This document shows positions 51,001 to 63,469 of a stretch of DNA of 64,000 nt, piece after piece. This DNA comes from Stenopsyche tienmushanensis (taxonomy: Eukaryota; Arthropoda; Insecta; Trichoptera; Stenopsychidae), in the NCBI GenBank assembly GCA_008973525.1, contig WACJ01000527.1, forward strand, positions 2,046,001-2,110,000, in the 5' to 3' direction. The position numbers and the translations under genes were made by a program. Position 1 is the stretch's first letter. Each line of letters begins with the position of its first letter. A model generated the notes under the pieces. The model had not been told where the DNA came from, searched no databases, and worked only from the letters and a program-made list of their open reading frames with translations.

Positions 51001-54000
51001 GTAATTGGTAAGATATTTTTTTAGCGTTTAATTAAGATGGATAATTTTCCAATCATAGTAATGTATTGTTTGATGACAATCAAATATCAACCACCAAGGA
51101 TGATAGTGAAATATCAGCAAAATTTCATAAATAATACATTTACTTTAAAAAAAAATCTTTGAGAATTCTCAATATTGTAGCTTTAAAAATGGATGAATTG
51201 CTCAGGGATGTTTTGAATATACCTGAGTTTTCCAATTGGAGGTTCGCAAGGCATCCCATGGGGTTGGCGCAAAAAATCTCACCGGCGGAGAGTTTTATCT
51301 ATAAGATTTTATAGAGATCTTTATTTTTCAAGGGAGACTTTTAAAAATACAGGAAGGTCTGAGATTATCAACAAAATGTGCTTTTGCGTCTTATTTTTGC
51401 TGTTCATTTTGTATTTTCCTTTTGATTTGATACAATTTTAAGCACAGAGTATTCATTGCAAATCCTAAAAAGTATATGACATTTTTATGCTTTTGTGCAA
51501 GTTGTACCAAAAGTACCACAATAAAATTGTTTTCATACATATTTGATATTTAAAATGCAACATTTAGAATCACAATTTTTCCTATATTTTTAAGCGGTTC
51601 GAATCATCGAGTTTCCTCTTTAGCGCTTTCTTCGAATACTTGTTGATTATATTGGAGGTATCTGATATTAATCTAATATTTTATAATGCAACAAGTATGG
51701 TATTTTTATAAAAAATAAGCATACTCAATCGAAAATAATCTAAAGAGGCCAAATCTAGAGGATAAATTACGTGTGATAAAATCTCCCAATTTAACTTCTA
51801 ACTTTTGTCAAGAGTGAAAATGGATTACTCCTTATCACCCAATCAAAGTTGATCAATACGCTATTAGTTTCTAGTTTCATTATTTTAATACTATTTGATT
51901 TTACACGTGAATCAAAAATCCCATCAGATGAAAAGGAGACATTTCGAAACGTTAATCTTGGATAAGGAATAGAAACTCTTGTTTGTTTGACGAAAAACAA
52001 TGTTTTCTGAAGAATAATATTGTTTATCAACAAATAAAAAATAATTTGTCTTATCTTTCCATTTTTTTAAATGAACATAGATATGACATACTAAAATTCC
52101 TTAATAGCCAATAATTTATCGATTATTCAACAAGTCTTCATCGAATTTTGAATATCGTCCTGACTTAAAAATATCCTTTAAATGTTATTTTTACAAAAAG
52201 ACTTTTACAGAAAATATATTGTGGTTTTTCATCAATATATAATAAAGATAAAATAGGGCTTCAATGAGCCAAGATTGAAATTATTGTAATTATTTTAATC
52301 ATATTTGAATTATCATTGCAAAATTCAACTCCTCGTAGGTAATTCTATATGATTTACTTTTTAAGATCCAATTTTGATGAGCAATTCAATAAGATCAATT
52401 GCATAATGCTTTAAAAATTCTACTAGCCTTATTCACACAAAAGATCAAATATATTTTAGACCTTATTTAAATTTTGATTGTCATCCTGAGCTAAGAGCTT
52501 TCTTTACAAATGTTTTGTGCGGTGTAATTTTTAAAGCTTTAATGACATTTTTTAAAACTGTGTATGTTGTAAATGGTTTTTGTGACCTCGTTCACATACC
52601 AGCCTTGATCTTAAAAAGCAACATATAATGTCTGTTATATTCTTTGTTAGTTTTGGGGTGTGACATTTCACCCTTAACATTAAAAAAGTATATTCTACTA
52701 TAAAACCTACATATTTACCCCATAGCGTTTGATCAAAGAGTGTGTTCAAATAATAGTACTGGATTTATTTTTTGTACTTTTAATAAAATCGTATTGCTTA
52801 AGAATTATTAATGTTTTTTTTAATATTTTTTTATATGAAGTCAGATTTTTGATTATATAATAGGTGAAAGCTACGAAAGTTTATTTTTCAAATAAATCAA
52901 ATCTAATGACCATTGAAATTTTCTCTGTTTTTCGTCGCTGGATTGATTAGATTTTCCAGAGGTTTTTTCACTCGTGAAAAGCGGCTTCGTTGTAGAGATT
53001 GTTGAGTCGAACTTCGTCAGCTGGGCGTTCAAGTTAAAAATTTAAAATTGTGCATATTTATCAATACGCCGCTCGCAATTGAAGTGTTAAATTGCGTTCA
53101 GCAAAGCGACGATTTATACGGGCATAGCCAAAAATCAGAGGAGCTGAATATTCCCATTTTTTTAATAATCGAATCGGGAATAATTTCATATATCAGCTAA
53201 ATTTCGCGGACTCCACCTTTAAAATAATTCGTCTGGAAAACTTGCAAAATTGAACATCCTTAATATACTTAATACAAATTTATTGAATCAATTTATTATC
53301 ATTTCAAATATTCTCCTGGGGATTACTAATTTTAATAAATTTATTTGAAAATATTTGTCTCAAGCAAACTTAAGAAAATCTACAATTTTTAAATGCATCT
53401 AAAATAACATAATATTCCAGTTTTAATTTTGTAAATAATATTAAAAATGTATTAAACTTAAGAAAAATGTGATATTTTTTGGCATTTTTTAGATGATGTC
53501 ACTTGTTTAGGTTTCAATCAAATCATACCCCTAAACAGACACAATTTTAGTCATTTTTAGTAGATATCATCATATATCTGTAATTATTTTAAAAATAAGT
53601 AGACCTTTTGTATATAAATCATTATTACATTAAAATAAGACCCCAAATTAACATGAATGAAAAAATATTCTATTCTATTATGGACTTAATGCTACAGTGC
53701 TGAATCAGTCGAACGTCCAATATTTGATTTATTTTCAAAGTAAATTTGCTAGCACTGTGGTTCAAATCATGATCTGAACAAGTTCTCATTTTCTCACAGT
53801 CGAACGTTTTTTTTTGTAAATTATGGATGACCTTCGTATTGCTTTATTTTCTTCTATTAAAAAATATCATTTTTCAACAAGAAGCTAATTATACTGGTCG
53901 TAATTTTCAATTATATCAAAAAATTTGAAGACAATACTCGATCCAGCGGTCCTGTATACATTAAAATAGTAATTATAATATTTCGGGTAGTGTTCGAACT

Positions 54001-54957
54001 TAATTTTTATATCTTCAATCCAATCATTTTAATGTGAAAAAAATGTATTTATTTATAATGTTTTTCCGTCCTTGGAACCTTTGAAATATATATGGCACAA
54101 TGAAATCCATCAAGACTCCGCCGAGTCAATAAGAGAAAAAGCTCCGTGGAAAGCTTTAAGCGCATTATTCAATTTCAATACATTTCAATCAAATCTCATA
54201 AAAAATGTCTTCCTCCGAATTCCTCCGCCATTTCAAAGGCTCAACTCATTTATTATCGAGCTTCGAAATTTGGAACAATCACACGATGTATAGTGACAAT
54301 GATTTTTACGGCCGATGAACACTTTGCAGACACCCCCGGAGAGAAAAAAGCGAGTCGCAAGTATTTGGAAGGTTTTATTGGAGTTTTTCCTTTGTCAAGA
54401 AGTCTTGTGAAGTTCCTCTGTGATTTTGCCGAACAACAGTGACAACCACAAAGGAGCAATATTTCAACTCGTCAGCCTGTGTTTTCTTTCTATTGTTTGT
54501 GGTTCAACAACTTATCGTTCTTATACACATAAATCAAAACCGTAAATTTGCCTCGTCGAGCCAAAAAGTTAAAGTTGGCGGTGACGTTCGAGAACAATTC
54601 CACCTTTGAAATGTACGTAACTATCATTAACAACTCAAGGTAAATGAATTTGGCGTGTCATGCATACGGCGACGATACATGCGTCAAACGCGTAAATAAG
54701 GGTAGTTTTGATTTTTTTTGTGGTCATTCTGTTAGAATTATCATGTTGCTACGCCTAAGCTTAAAGTTTGTACTCCATTATATAACATCACCCTTATTTT
54801 TTAAAATATTTTTAACGATATGACTTTTATATACAAAAACGTGTAATATAAATCCGTATTATACGAGATTTGAGGCTTATACAAAAACAGTCTTTGTTAA
54901 CACTGTTTTGTTTAGATTACGAATAAAGATACCATTTTATACTAAAATCATAAATAT
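51001..54957. other. intron 2, nothing recognised
   Basis: AT-rich intron with no supported gene. A slightly GC-richer patch lies near 54540-54720 without coding evidence. Confidence 0.5.
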
Positions 54958-55810
54958 TCAGGACACAAGCGTTGATTTTTTTGTATTAGGATATTTCTTT
55001 CTGTAAGCTTTTACTAACAAAAACAAATATTGCTTTTGCTCTTCGTTGATTATTGTCATTAATGAATTATATTCCTTTATTAAGACAACACCACGCTCAG
55101 CAATATCATTCACTACCCCCACTAAAATGGACCATTTTCTTTGCAGCCTTATAATTAGAGTCATCCTACCAAATTTCCACATCTTTATTCAAAAACTATG
55201 ATGATATACTCAGTATCTGGAAAAATCGTAAAGAGTTGCTAGTCACAAAGTCTTCTATGCTTTTTTCGGCAATGTTTTCGACATCAATGCTTTTTTTTTT
55301 CTGGCAATCTTCTATACCTTCGATTCTTAGTATATCTACCATATTTTGCTTATCTTTAACCGAAAGTTCGTCGTCAAAAAATGCAAAAGACACTAACTCT
55401 TCCGATAAGTACCATAAATGGCTCAGTATTTTTTTCATAGTAACTTTGGCATTGTTTGATTTATATTTTTAAACGATACAACGTCTTTTAATAATTGTAA
55501 GTCATTTCTTGGTGTTTAATATCCGACAGGGTCTTGAAATCAGTATTTTATATACTTTACGACTGAGAAAAGACAAATATCTTTCACTGGTTTCATTTCC
55601 TTTTTTGTTAGTTTAAGTTGATGTTTAAATAAAAAAATCAAGCAACACATAGCTTTAGCCATCCATTTAGTACGGTGAAGACCAGCAGGCCTCTTAAATG
55701 AAATTCCTTTTCAGGGATTCCTCCCAAGTAAATTATGGAAGGATTCAGTAACTCTTTATAATCATTTCGAGGTTGACATACTCGAAGTTGTTTTTGAGCA
55801 AAAGATATTA
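54958..55810 (-). pseudogene. decayed gene of an uncharacterised, probably transposon-associated family
   Basis: Pieces in order on the minus strand: QLRVCQPRNDYKELLNPSIIYLGGIP near 55800-55725; an FQDPVGY*TPRNDLQLLKDVVSF region near 55540-55470; LSHLWYLSEELVSFAFFDDELS near 55430-55365; FQILSISS*FLNKD; and VVNDIAERGVVLIKEYNSL...EEQKQYLFLLVKAYRKKYP near 55120-54990. I recall this protein, with HLWYLSEELV-AFFD and VVND-AERGV-L blocks, as a repeated uncharacterised protein in several invertebrate genomes. Its name and enzymatic activity are unknown to me. At least two frameshifts and several stops show that this copy is dead. Two of its pieces are open for 75-80 codons. Confidence 0.65.
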
Positions 55811-57479
55811 TATCTTATATCTTAATGTAGACTTGGAGTTAAATATAATATTTTAAAAACAAATTTAATAGACTGCGAAATAATGAGACCTTAAATCAAT
55901 CTTTAAGAATTTAGAAAGCGACAAACCGCAGACTACAACTACGTGTTTCTTATTACAATGACTTGTTTATACAGTATATAATTTCTTTAAAATTTCCATT
56001 AAGACAATATTTTCACATGCAATGTATTAAATATACATCAAATATCACAATAGCTCAGAATAATTTGCAAACGTAAGTTTTGAGGTACAATATGTATTAT
56101 TCAGTACCAACTCAATGCACGTTTGTCACGAGATGAAAAACGTCACATCACATCATTTGCTATATATTTGTTTCTAAGAATAATACAAATCAATGATTGT
56201 CTTTTTAAAAATATAATAAAAAATGATAAACGGTAATAAAACCGAGCTTATGTCACGCATGGTCACATTTCATTTCAATATTTTTATAGTTGAATGTAAA
56301 AATATGCTTCATTGTATTTGATAAAGCATACGTTCGTATACAAGCAATGAGCTCCTTAAAATATATTATTAATATTTCACATGGACGTTTTATAAAACTA
56401 TTAAAAGAAAGGACCATCTGACAATTATTAAAGTGTTAATAAATTTCAAATCAAAGAGCTTTAAGCACGTTAGCCATCGTCCAAAGCCATTAGCCCGATC
56501 CAAACTTTTCTTCTTTGGCACGATTTTGAAAACGGCAAAAATTCTTCAACACAAAGAGAATTACAGACGCACAAATGGGCATAATAAACTCTGGACGAGC
56601 ACAAAAAGAGACTCAAACTCGCAAAACTAACACACTAATGATGTTTAACAACTTTTAATTGAGCAATATCTTAATTAACAGTACGATTTTGGCTAAAAAT
56701 TGAAGAAACTCATTTCTGAAAAATATTCTTCGAGTACGTCTTGTCTAGACATATTGAAGAAAATTGACAGCTCGAAATAGGAGCTGACGAGTGTGAACTA
56801 AATGAAACTTTTCTCTGGGCTTAAGAGCGTTTTCAAAGGCAGGGCTTTGAGTAACTAAATTAATTGCCGACGCTTGTCAATAAAAAGCTTGCTTTACAAA
56901 GAGGCGAGCAACTGCAGGAATGTTAAGTTTACTTTTTCATTTGTCATTTCAAGTATTTGTCTTCTGGCTCATTTTCTTCTCAAACTATCAATTGGATGTA
57001 TATTGCACGTAATAAAAGCTTATATCTGTGGTCTCAAATGACGGTACACTACTACTGTTTTTCAATAACATCGGATAGAATAGCTTAAAAGCTTATTATT
57101 TTCAATTTAATTAATCGATTCCAAAATAAAATTTGTATGAAATAAAAATATGTTGTACAAATAATATAACTGATACAATCAACTGAGTTATTTTCCAAGT
57201 CTAATAAAAAAATCTTATGTTTTAATTCTGTATCTGAGAAAAACATGTTTAGTGATGCAGTATGTTTATTGAACCATATTAGATTTCCTTCATCATCATC
57301 CTTAACTACGAGTATTCATAAAAATATGGTCGTTTTTTGGATTATATTGGTAATTTACATTTGCTTGAGATCTGTATAAGTTTATTTTTATGGAAATAAA
57401 GACGTGTGGACATTTTTTTCATAACTTCAATCGTTCGACCAAGTTAAGGTTTTTCTTTATGCTTTTTAGAATATACATA
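55811..57479. other. intron 2, nothing recognised
   Basis: AT-rich intronic sequence between the transposon-associated relic and the GC-richer block. No exon or repeat recognised. Confidence 0.5.
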
Positions 57480-58210
57480 GACAGTCTCCCAGGGTTCGTT
57501 TATTATCAGTTATTAGAAGACGTCCACATAGGAGGACAAGACAGAGTGCACCGCTGTGCGGTCTGTTCCGGATGTTCACGCAAAGCGTCCAGGAATCCAC
57601 CCCTTTTGCTTCGCGCCCTCCAAAAGAGGCGAGGTTCCCGCAGGTTAGACAGGCTTCAGACCCCCATGCACCCAAAGGTGCGTTGGATGGTTATGCTAAG
57701 TTCAAAGGATCGTATCTAACGGAGACACTGCCACCACGAGTCCAACCTCAGTTTGAAGGGACTGCAGTAGATGACGGGCTGTATACTCCTTCCCTATGGT
57801 ACTCGTATCAGTTCAGTCATTTGTAGTACCTAGCCATGGAGACGAGTTACCATTTGAGTAGCCTAAAGCTTTTCTCTCCTGTATGCACAAGGCTATTGAG
57901 GGGAGCTGGTGACGCCTTTTGCAAAGATTCCACCACTTCTGTAATCAGTAGTTCCACATTTCACTTTATGGATACCGGGCATAACTTCCCACGGGATATA
58001 ACTTCCTAAGGGCGTAGGATTAGTTCCTCTCCTAGGGCTTTTTTGTGGAGTCTAAGACATACTTTCAATACAGAGGAAGAAGACGGGGAACGAAAAAACG
58101 ATTGTTAGACCAGCTCTTTATTTATACAAGATAAAGACCTTAGTTACGAGATCGGAACAGCGGGCGGGAATATCAGGTTTTCCCGTAGCAAAGGCGATTG
58201 GTCAGACCTT
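57480..58210. other. GC-richer block, possible retroelement fragment
   Basis: About 700 bp stand out from the AT-rich intron. Both strands hold open frames of 70-110 codons over 57390-57826, which overlap and have no recognised family. The 3' part has GTTAGACCAGCTCTTTATTT and CAGGTTTTCCCGTAGC-like sequence that would suit an LTR or non-coding RNA, but no terminal repeats or primer-binding site were seen. It is listed so that it can be tested against repeat libraries. Confidence 0.3.
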
Positions 58211-59295
58211 AAGACTTAATTGATTATCTTAGAAGATTTGCTTATAACTGACTTTGACTCAAACTGAGACTCAAAATTAAACTGACTGACTAATCTAAAC
58301 TCATAACTAACGTGTCTTTCTGTGGCTATGCAGATATCTTTTATATCCAATATATCTTAATATTTTTTTAATTGTCCTCAAAGCCTCAGATTTGTTTCGA
58401 TATTGTTCTAATCATCTTTAGGAATGTTAACCAATATTCTCTTCAAATCCTATTTATCGTTTTGTTTGGGACTAGGCATTTTTTATGACCTTGAATGACG
58501 CCTATATGGCACCTCGTGTACTGTACTAAAATGGCATCGTTAACCAAGTTTTATCACTTTTATGAAAGATCTATTTCTCAAGAAGAAAACCTGACAGACT
58601 TGCATGACAACCCTGTCTTTTTATTTTTGCAAGACCGCTTGTGCTTTCTTTGTAACTTTTCCTCTTGCATTATATCTGCCATATGTACAATCGTCGTTAA
58701 AATGTTGAGTTGTCAAATATGCAATTCCAGCTAAATTTACTTCAGTAATTATTAAATTTTATCGACATATTTATTATTAATGTCTTAATGAGTGTCCGGA
58801 TTGTTGGTCTTGGAATGATACCATGTTGTTGCTTGTATAAAGCATAAAGCTATCTACAGTTACTCATACGAATGCTTATAAACATGCCCTTAACCTTAAT
58901 ATTCAAATATGAGACATAACTAAAACATAAATATTTTCATAAATCATTTGAAATTAATAACTGCATTCAATTTTGTAAACACTTGATAGGAATATTTGAT
59001 ATTTTTTAAAATTTCATCTGATGTGCGAAACTAATTTGAAGTGCATAACAATATGTATTGTGGTTTGAAGTAGCTTATTTGTAGAGGATTTCATAGCGTA
59101 TATGTCATTTTTATTTATTAGCGTTCCTACAGACACAAATACGACCCAATGATAAAACGTTGATTTGAATTGACACAAGAAAAATAATATTTAAAATGTA
59201 TGGATATATTTTAAGTAAGTGGATTTATTAATATTGATTATAGGGGAGGTTTTGATGATTTATAATAGAAATAATAATTTTAAAAAAATTCTTAC
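58211..59295. other. intron 2 next to exon 2, nothing recognised
   Basis: AT-rich. The 79-codon frame at 58495-58734 has no family match or splice context. Confidence 0.5.
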
Positions 59296-59462
59296 CCCTC
59301 TATCGGTTGAATGTCTAACAGGGCAGTGTAAAAAAGCAGTGGTTCCCAATTGAATTGTGACATTAGTGGACGTATTATTCTCGAACGTTTTGTCCGCTCT
59401 GTTGCTCGCTTTGTGTCCGCTATACCATTCGTATCTCCATCCCTTGTCTTTATAGTGTCCAT
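59296..59462 (-). CDS. dpr12: dpr12 coding exon 2: N-terminal half of Ig1
   Basis: The exon encodes residues 23 (completed) to 78. The acceptor is TTTAATTTAG and the donor is GGG|GTAAGA, leaving phase 0. After a variable, charged stretch (HYKDKGWRYEWYSGHK) comes the Ig1 A and B strand region, FENNTSTNVTIQLGTTAFLHC, with the first Ig1 cysteine at residue 69. The NNTS and NVT sequons are likely glycosylated. The intron between exons 1 and 2 is only 242 bp, in contrast to the roughly 10-kb intron that follows. Confidence 0.92.
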
Positions 59463-59704
59463 CTAAATTAAAGAAAAACACTTTTAATTAAAAAACAAAT
59501 ACAGAAGACTAAGCAGCAGTCTCGGAAGATTAAATATGAATTAGAAGTGGTAGCTTTGAGAGGAAAACATGCGAAATGGCACTGGGTCGAAAGAAAATGA
59601 CAAAGTTGCACCAAAAAGTTTCTATGCGCAAAAAGCGACCAACTCCTTTCATTTTGTAAACAAGAAATTAGGAAAGTCTGAAGAAGTAATTAAGCACTTT
59701 TTAC

Positions 59705-59771
59705 CTGAATGTTTGGTTGGGGTAAGCAGAACGGGTGGCAGGCAAAGCAACAGCAAAACTACAGATCCCAT
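59705..59771 (-). CDS. dpr12: dpr12 coding exon 1: signal peptide
   Basis: The exon encodes residues 1-22 plus the first base of codon 23. It starts MGSVVLLLLCLPPVLL, a short n-region followed by a strongly hydrophobic core, as expected of a secretory signal peptide. The donor reads CAG|GTAAAA. The leftover G joins AT of the next exon to make Asp23. The ATG was chosen because an in-frame TGA lies about 35 bases upstream in the same exon, so no longer reading is possible without another exon. A reading frame in another phase also crosses this exon, but it lacks a signal peptide and does not join the Ig exons. Confidence 0.8.
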
Positions 59772-59843
59772 AACGCCCCCGGGAGACCTTCTTGCTCACT
59801 TCCCACTCACTGCCTTTTTTCTCCTCTCGAAGAGAGAGGCTTC
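59772..59843 (-). other. dpr12: predicted 5' UTR part of dpr12 exon 1
   Basis: On the minus strand a pyrimidine-rich run ending TCTTTTCTTTCAG lies just before position 59843, and the ATG follows 72 bases later. This suggests that the first coding exon is preceded by at least one non-coding exon further upstream, which I could not locate. Transcription could instead start close by; no core promoter was recognised. Confidence 0.45.
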
Positions 59844-59849
59844 CTGAAA

Positions 59850-60899
59850 GAAAAGAGCTTATTAAAAAATGAAAAAAAAATGTATTCCGTTTCCAATTAC
59901 AGCAAAGTACGGTTCTTTCGAGAATCGGCTTCTGTGTTACTAATACATGAGGCTTCTTTTTGTGACTGAAGAAAAAAAGTAATCTGCTGGCTCGCAATTG
60001 GAACTATTTCTCTGTCCATTAACAATGTGCTTTAACTTATAAGCATTACGGCGTACACAATAAATTTGGTTGCGGTTGAATCATAGAAATCTTCGGCGAG
60101 CCATCTTCAAGATGAATACATCTTGGACGAAGCCATGTTACATTTTGAATAAATACAACAAAAAAATCCAATGTACCATCAATACACAATGTCATGGCTG
60201 ACAAAAAAGACGCATATGATTTATGTACAATGAAGGGCGAACTTAAATATTTAAATTCAGAATAATATTACGAAAATGAATTGTCAAACTTGATGCAAAG
60301 TAAACATTCGGATTAGTTTTATTCGCAAATTTTCCATTACATATTGAATCAAGCGGTTTAGCCTCGAGCAACATATTGGAATTTATACATCGAATATTTT
60401 TCAATCTGCTATTAAATGCGTAAATCCAAATAATATTATTTATAAATATGAAGCAAAAAGTGTTAATGTAATTTCAATTTTGTTTTAGATGTAATATAAA
60501 ATCCGTTAATTTACTATGTAAAATGCATGAATGACCAAAGATATGCAATTTAGATTTTGGTTTTTTAATTATTTTTTTTGTGTGGTTTTTAGCAGCCCTT
60601 TTTAGAACCATTGCCAATTATTTTGACATGATTTTTCATAACGATATTCCCATTATTAGAGTCGAGGTGTAGTAAATACATCACCGGTAGGGAAAGGTTA
60701 ATATAACAATTTGAAAAACATATATATATATTATATATATATATGAATACGTAAATTAAACCGTTACTGCCTCTAGGCTTCACCTAAGCTCGCCAATTAG
60801 TAGTTATGCCACTGTTTTCAAGCTTCCAGATTTCGGCGAGAATGTCTCGATTTAGTAGCCTTCATCGTGCTGGTGAGGTGTACGATTTCTGTTAGATAA
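59850..60899. other. region upstream of the dpr12 coding start
   Basis: It would contain the first intron or promoter of dpr12 on the minus strand. No TATA-like promoter or untranslated exon could be singled out. An AT dinucleotide run lies at about 60719-60744. Confidence 0.4.
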
Positions 60900-60983
60900 A
60901 ACTATCAATCCCGAATTACATTTACTAATCCCGGGATTTATGAGCACTTAAAACTGTCCGGGATCCCGGGATTGGATTCCCTA
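60900..60983 (-). mobile_element. hAT-like element end
   Basis: Read on the minus strand the end is CTAGGGAATCCAATCCCGGGATCC, followed by a second ATCCCGGGAT at 60928-60937 and an ATTCGGGATTG. Repeated self-complementary ATCCCGGGAT units behind TAGGGAATCC are typical of ends of some hAT-type elements. The rest of the element was not delimited. Confidence 0.4.
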
Positions 60984-61100
60984 GTTATATCTAACGATAA
61001 AAATAATTTTATAATAATATGTTAAAAATGAAAAAAAATGTGAGCATTCAAATCTTTCATTTAAATAACGAATTTTTTTATGGGTACATCTTATATTTTC
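60984..61100 (+). repeat. copy of the 3' tail of the mariner at 37470-38118
   Basis: It matches 38005-38118 closely: GTTATATCTAACGATAAAAA, TTTTATAATAAT, GAGCATT, AAATCTTTCATTTAAATAACG and TTATGGGTACATCTTATA. No transposase accompanies it. It abuts the hAT-like end precisely, which suggests that one element landed at the edge of the other. Confidence 0.7.
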
Positions 61101-62046
61101 AAAAAGACACTCAGATGATTTGGAGTTTGTTTCATGGGGATTTAGTAGGTTTTTACTAATGTGGAATGGTGGGTGTACATGCAGTAAAACACACAAGATC
61201 CCTCGTTCCTAAAAATATTTTTTTTAGATAATAGAGAACTTTTGTTAATAAAGTTTATTCCACAGATAACTCTTTTTATTAAAATAGGATGTAAAAGATC
61301 TTCTGATCTTGTTTGATAATGTACCATTATCTTACAAACTTCTGGCATTCTCCCAAAACTAATTAAATTAATAAAGTAAATTCAACGATATTATTTATTA
61401 ATAATTGTTATTTTAAATAAAGGAGTAAAATAGTGGGGATTATGCTAGAAAATAAATATTTAATACACATGAAAATAATAGTTCGAAGCCCTGATTTATA
61501 GCTAATATGTTTATTAATAAGGGAGATCCAAAGAATTTATATTATCGATCGATCTTCTAAATTCACGTATCAAAGTACTAAAATGATTAATAAAATTGTA
61601 TAGGGTGATTGGATTTGCAGCAAAAACCAATGGAGAAATAGCTCTAATTTTGATTGTAAAAATATTTAATTTAAGCTAAATGTTTGGGTAAAAGCTTGAA
61701 ATTGAAATTGAATATTTCAATAGAAATATGAATTATTAATTGAAATGATCGCAATTTTCGTAGTAGTTTGCGTTTGGAATTGTCTATTTTGATTTCTTTT
61801 GTGCTATTTTTTACATGAAACTGTTTATATTTTATGAGACCCAATTACGTCTATCAAGGGCATTGTTTGAAGAAGAACTCAAAGCAAAATTGTTTGGCCC
61901 TACAAAAATAGTAAAACGTAGACCTCATGCCGGAATTCCGTAATTGAGTTGCCTCATCTATCATAGTCAAATCACTCCATAGCGTTTCTTCTGGCATTTT
62001 TATCGACCATCGACCGGTTTTGCGTATTCGCCGATGGCATCCACAT

Positions 62047-62419
62047 TCATGGTCTTCTATTCAGCCGCGAAACCACCAAAAAACACGATAAGGTGTTTCC
62101 ATAACAATATATTTTCATTTCTAATGGATGTTTGAACCCTCCGTCTGACTTATCGTATTTTATTCTTGCCCCACACTGTGTTTCCTCGTTGTGTTGCTTT
62201 ATCTGCTCCGCTGGCGCGTTTATCTTAACAAAAGGGCCATATAGTATTGTAGGCTTCAAAGGCACCTTGTAGGCTATACATAATGCGTACAGTGCGATCA
62301 TAAAATATTAGTATGTTTACTTGCTTCGCCAAAATTTGATATTCCTTCAGTAAACATGCTCCTGCTGCGCGACAACCAATGAAGCGCCCAGGAAAACTAT
62401 TAAAATATGTATTAGGCAC
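62047..62419 (-). other. unassigned open frames in a GC-richer patch
   Basis: Two overlapping minus-strand frames (62225-62419 and 62047-62301) cover a patch with more GC than its surroundings. The second contains LKPTILYGPFVKINAPAEQI and ARIKYDKSDGGFKHPLEMKIY. I recognise no family, and the absence of splice signals at sensible places leaves coding status open. A frameshifted transposon fragment is as likely as an exon. Confidence 0.25.
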
Positions 62420-63469
62420 TCAGAGAAAAGCTCCTAGATTTTTGTAAATATCAAGTAAAAGATTTGTATTCTATTTATAAATATGCTCTGCCTTAGACAT
62501 ATTAAATCTAAAAATGAATACAAGAACGCCCAATGGAAAAAGCCGAAATAAATTCGCAAAATTATATAGGAATTCGCAGAACAAAAAGTCCTCGAATAAT
62601 GATCGAATTAATTGTATGCGAATTAGCGAAGCTCCAAAAATTCTTAAGACATTCCAGAACATCGGAACTGTAGCCGGGTTCTGAAGTTGAATTTTAATTG
62701 CTTTTACGTGCCAACAACTATTAACAAAAGCGGCCAAAAGTGCTTTGTTTCCGTTCCTCTTCTTTTGTATCGCAGCGCAATTTTTTTCGCATTCCATCCT
62801 AAGGACACGCAGTGTATAATCAATTTCCTTCAATTAATTGGGCCAATTAAGATCCTGTGTATTTTTCGCTAGCTGAGTTATTCATAAACGCACTAACGTC
62901 ATTCGGATTCCTGGAATCGACGCTTGACGTTGAAAAAAAAAATTGGATTTAATTAATTATTAATTAAATATATATTTAAGCAATATTCGATTTTAAGCTG
63001 TCTCAGAATGGAATGCTTATAAATAATATCAAAATATTAATTTTTGCGGATTTAATTTGAAGTTTTAATTATCTTCTCGACTTCAATCAAATATGTTCTA
63101 TACAATAAAATGTGATGATAATTTGTATATTTTTGGTGTTCTTAAGGAAGCACGACTTAGGAACTATTTGATCTGAGACCTTAGAGAATGCCCGAGTAAG
63201 CTGTAAACCTTCAAATTCTTCTGTTTGCCAGTCTCTAATCAGTCACTGGCCACCATATTTTAGTAAAAATATCATAGTAATTTAAAAATCTTAAAGCTAA
63301 GACTTCTCGCTTGTCTGAAGCTTTTAAATTAATATTTTGAAGAAAATATTATGTTGAGTCATAAATAGTTGCCGGCAAAAATAAGCCGTTATAATTATTC
63401 GGTTTTACCTTTGATCAGTCATCCATATTGGTGAATATAGGATATTATTAGATAAGTATGAATCTTATT

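Larger units (their letters stand above)
6079..59771 (-). other. dpr12: dpr12-like gene, whole coding span
   Basis: Seven coding exons joined by GT-AG introns of matching phase give one 291-residue protein. It has a signal peptide (about 1-17), Ig1 with Cys69, Trp82 and Cys132, Ig2 with Cys174, Trp188 and Cys233, and a Ser/Thr-rich tail. N-glycosylation sequons are visible at about residues 51, 56, 127 and 230. The layout and the motifs SWVRRRDWHIL, FTNDERFQ, WTLQIKYVQ and PEAFILGSG are those of the Dpr family, the neuronal surface proteins that pair with DIP partners. The Ig2 stretch (SPTPPQYVFW, CSASNTEPASIYVFV) and the tail motif MAAISRR agree with what I remember of Drosophila Dpr12, whose known partner is DIP-delta. 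Membership in dpr is close to certain; the dpr12 assignment rests on recall without an alignment. Intron lengths from 5' to 3' are about 0.24, 10.1, 0.37, 9.8, 11.0 and 21.4 kb. Upstream untranslated exons were not found. Confidence 0.85.

Noticed and set aside
59701..59997. 98-codon minus-strand frame over dpr12 exon 1
   Set aside because: It runs through the acceptor and is out of phase with the signal-peptide reading; only the frame starting at 59771 joins the Ig exons.
60719..60744. AT dinucleotide run
   Set aside because: A simple microsatellite-like stretch, imperfect and short; common in AT-rich DNA.
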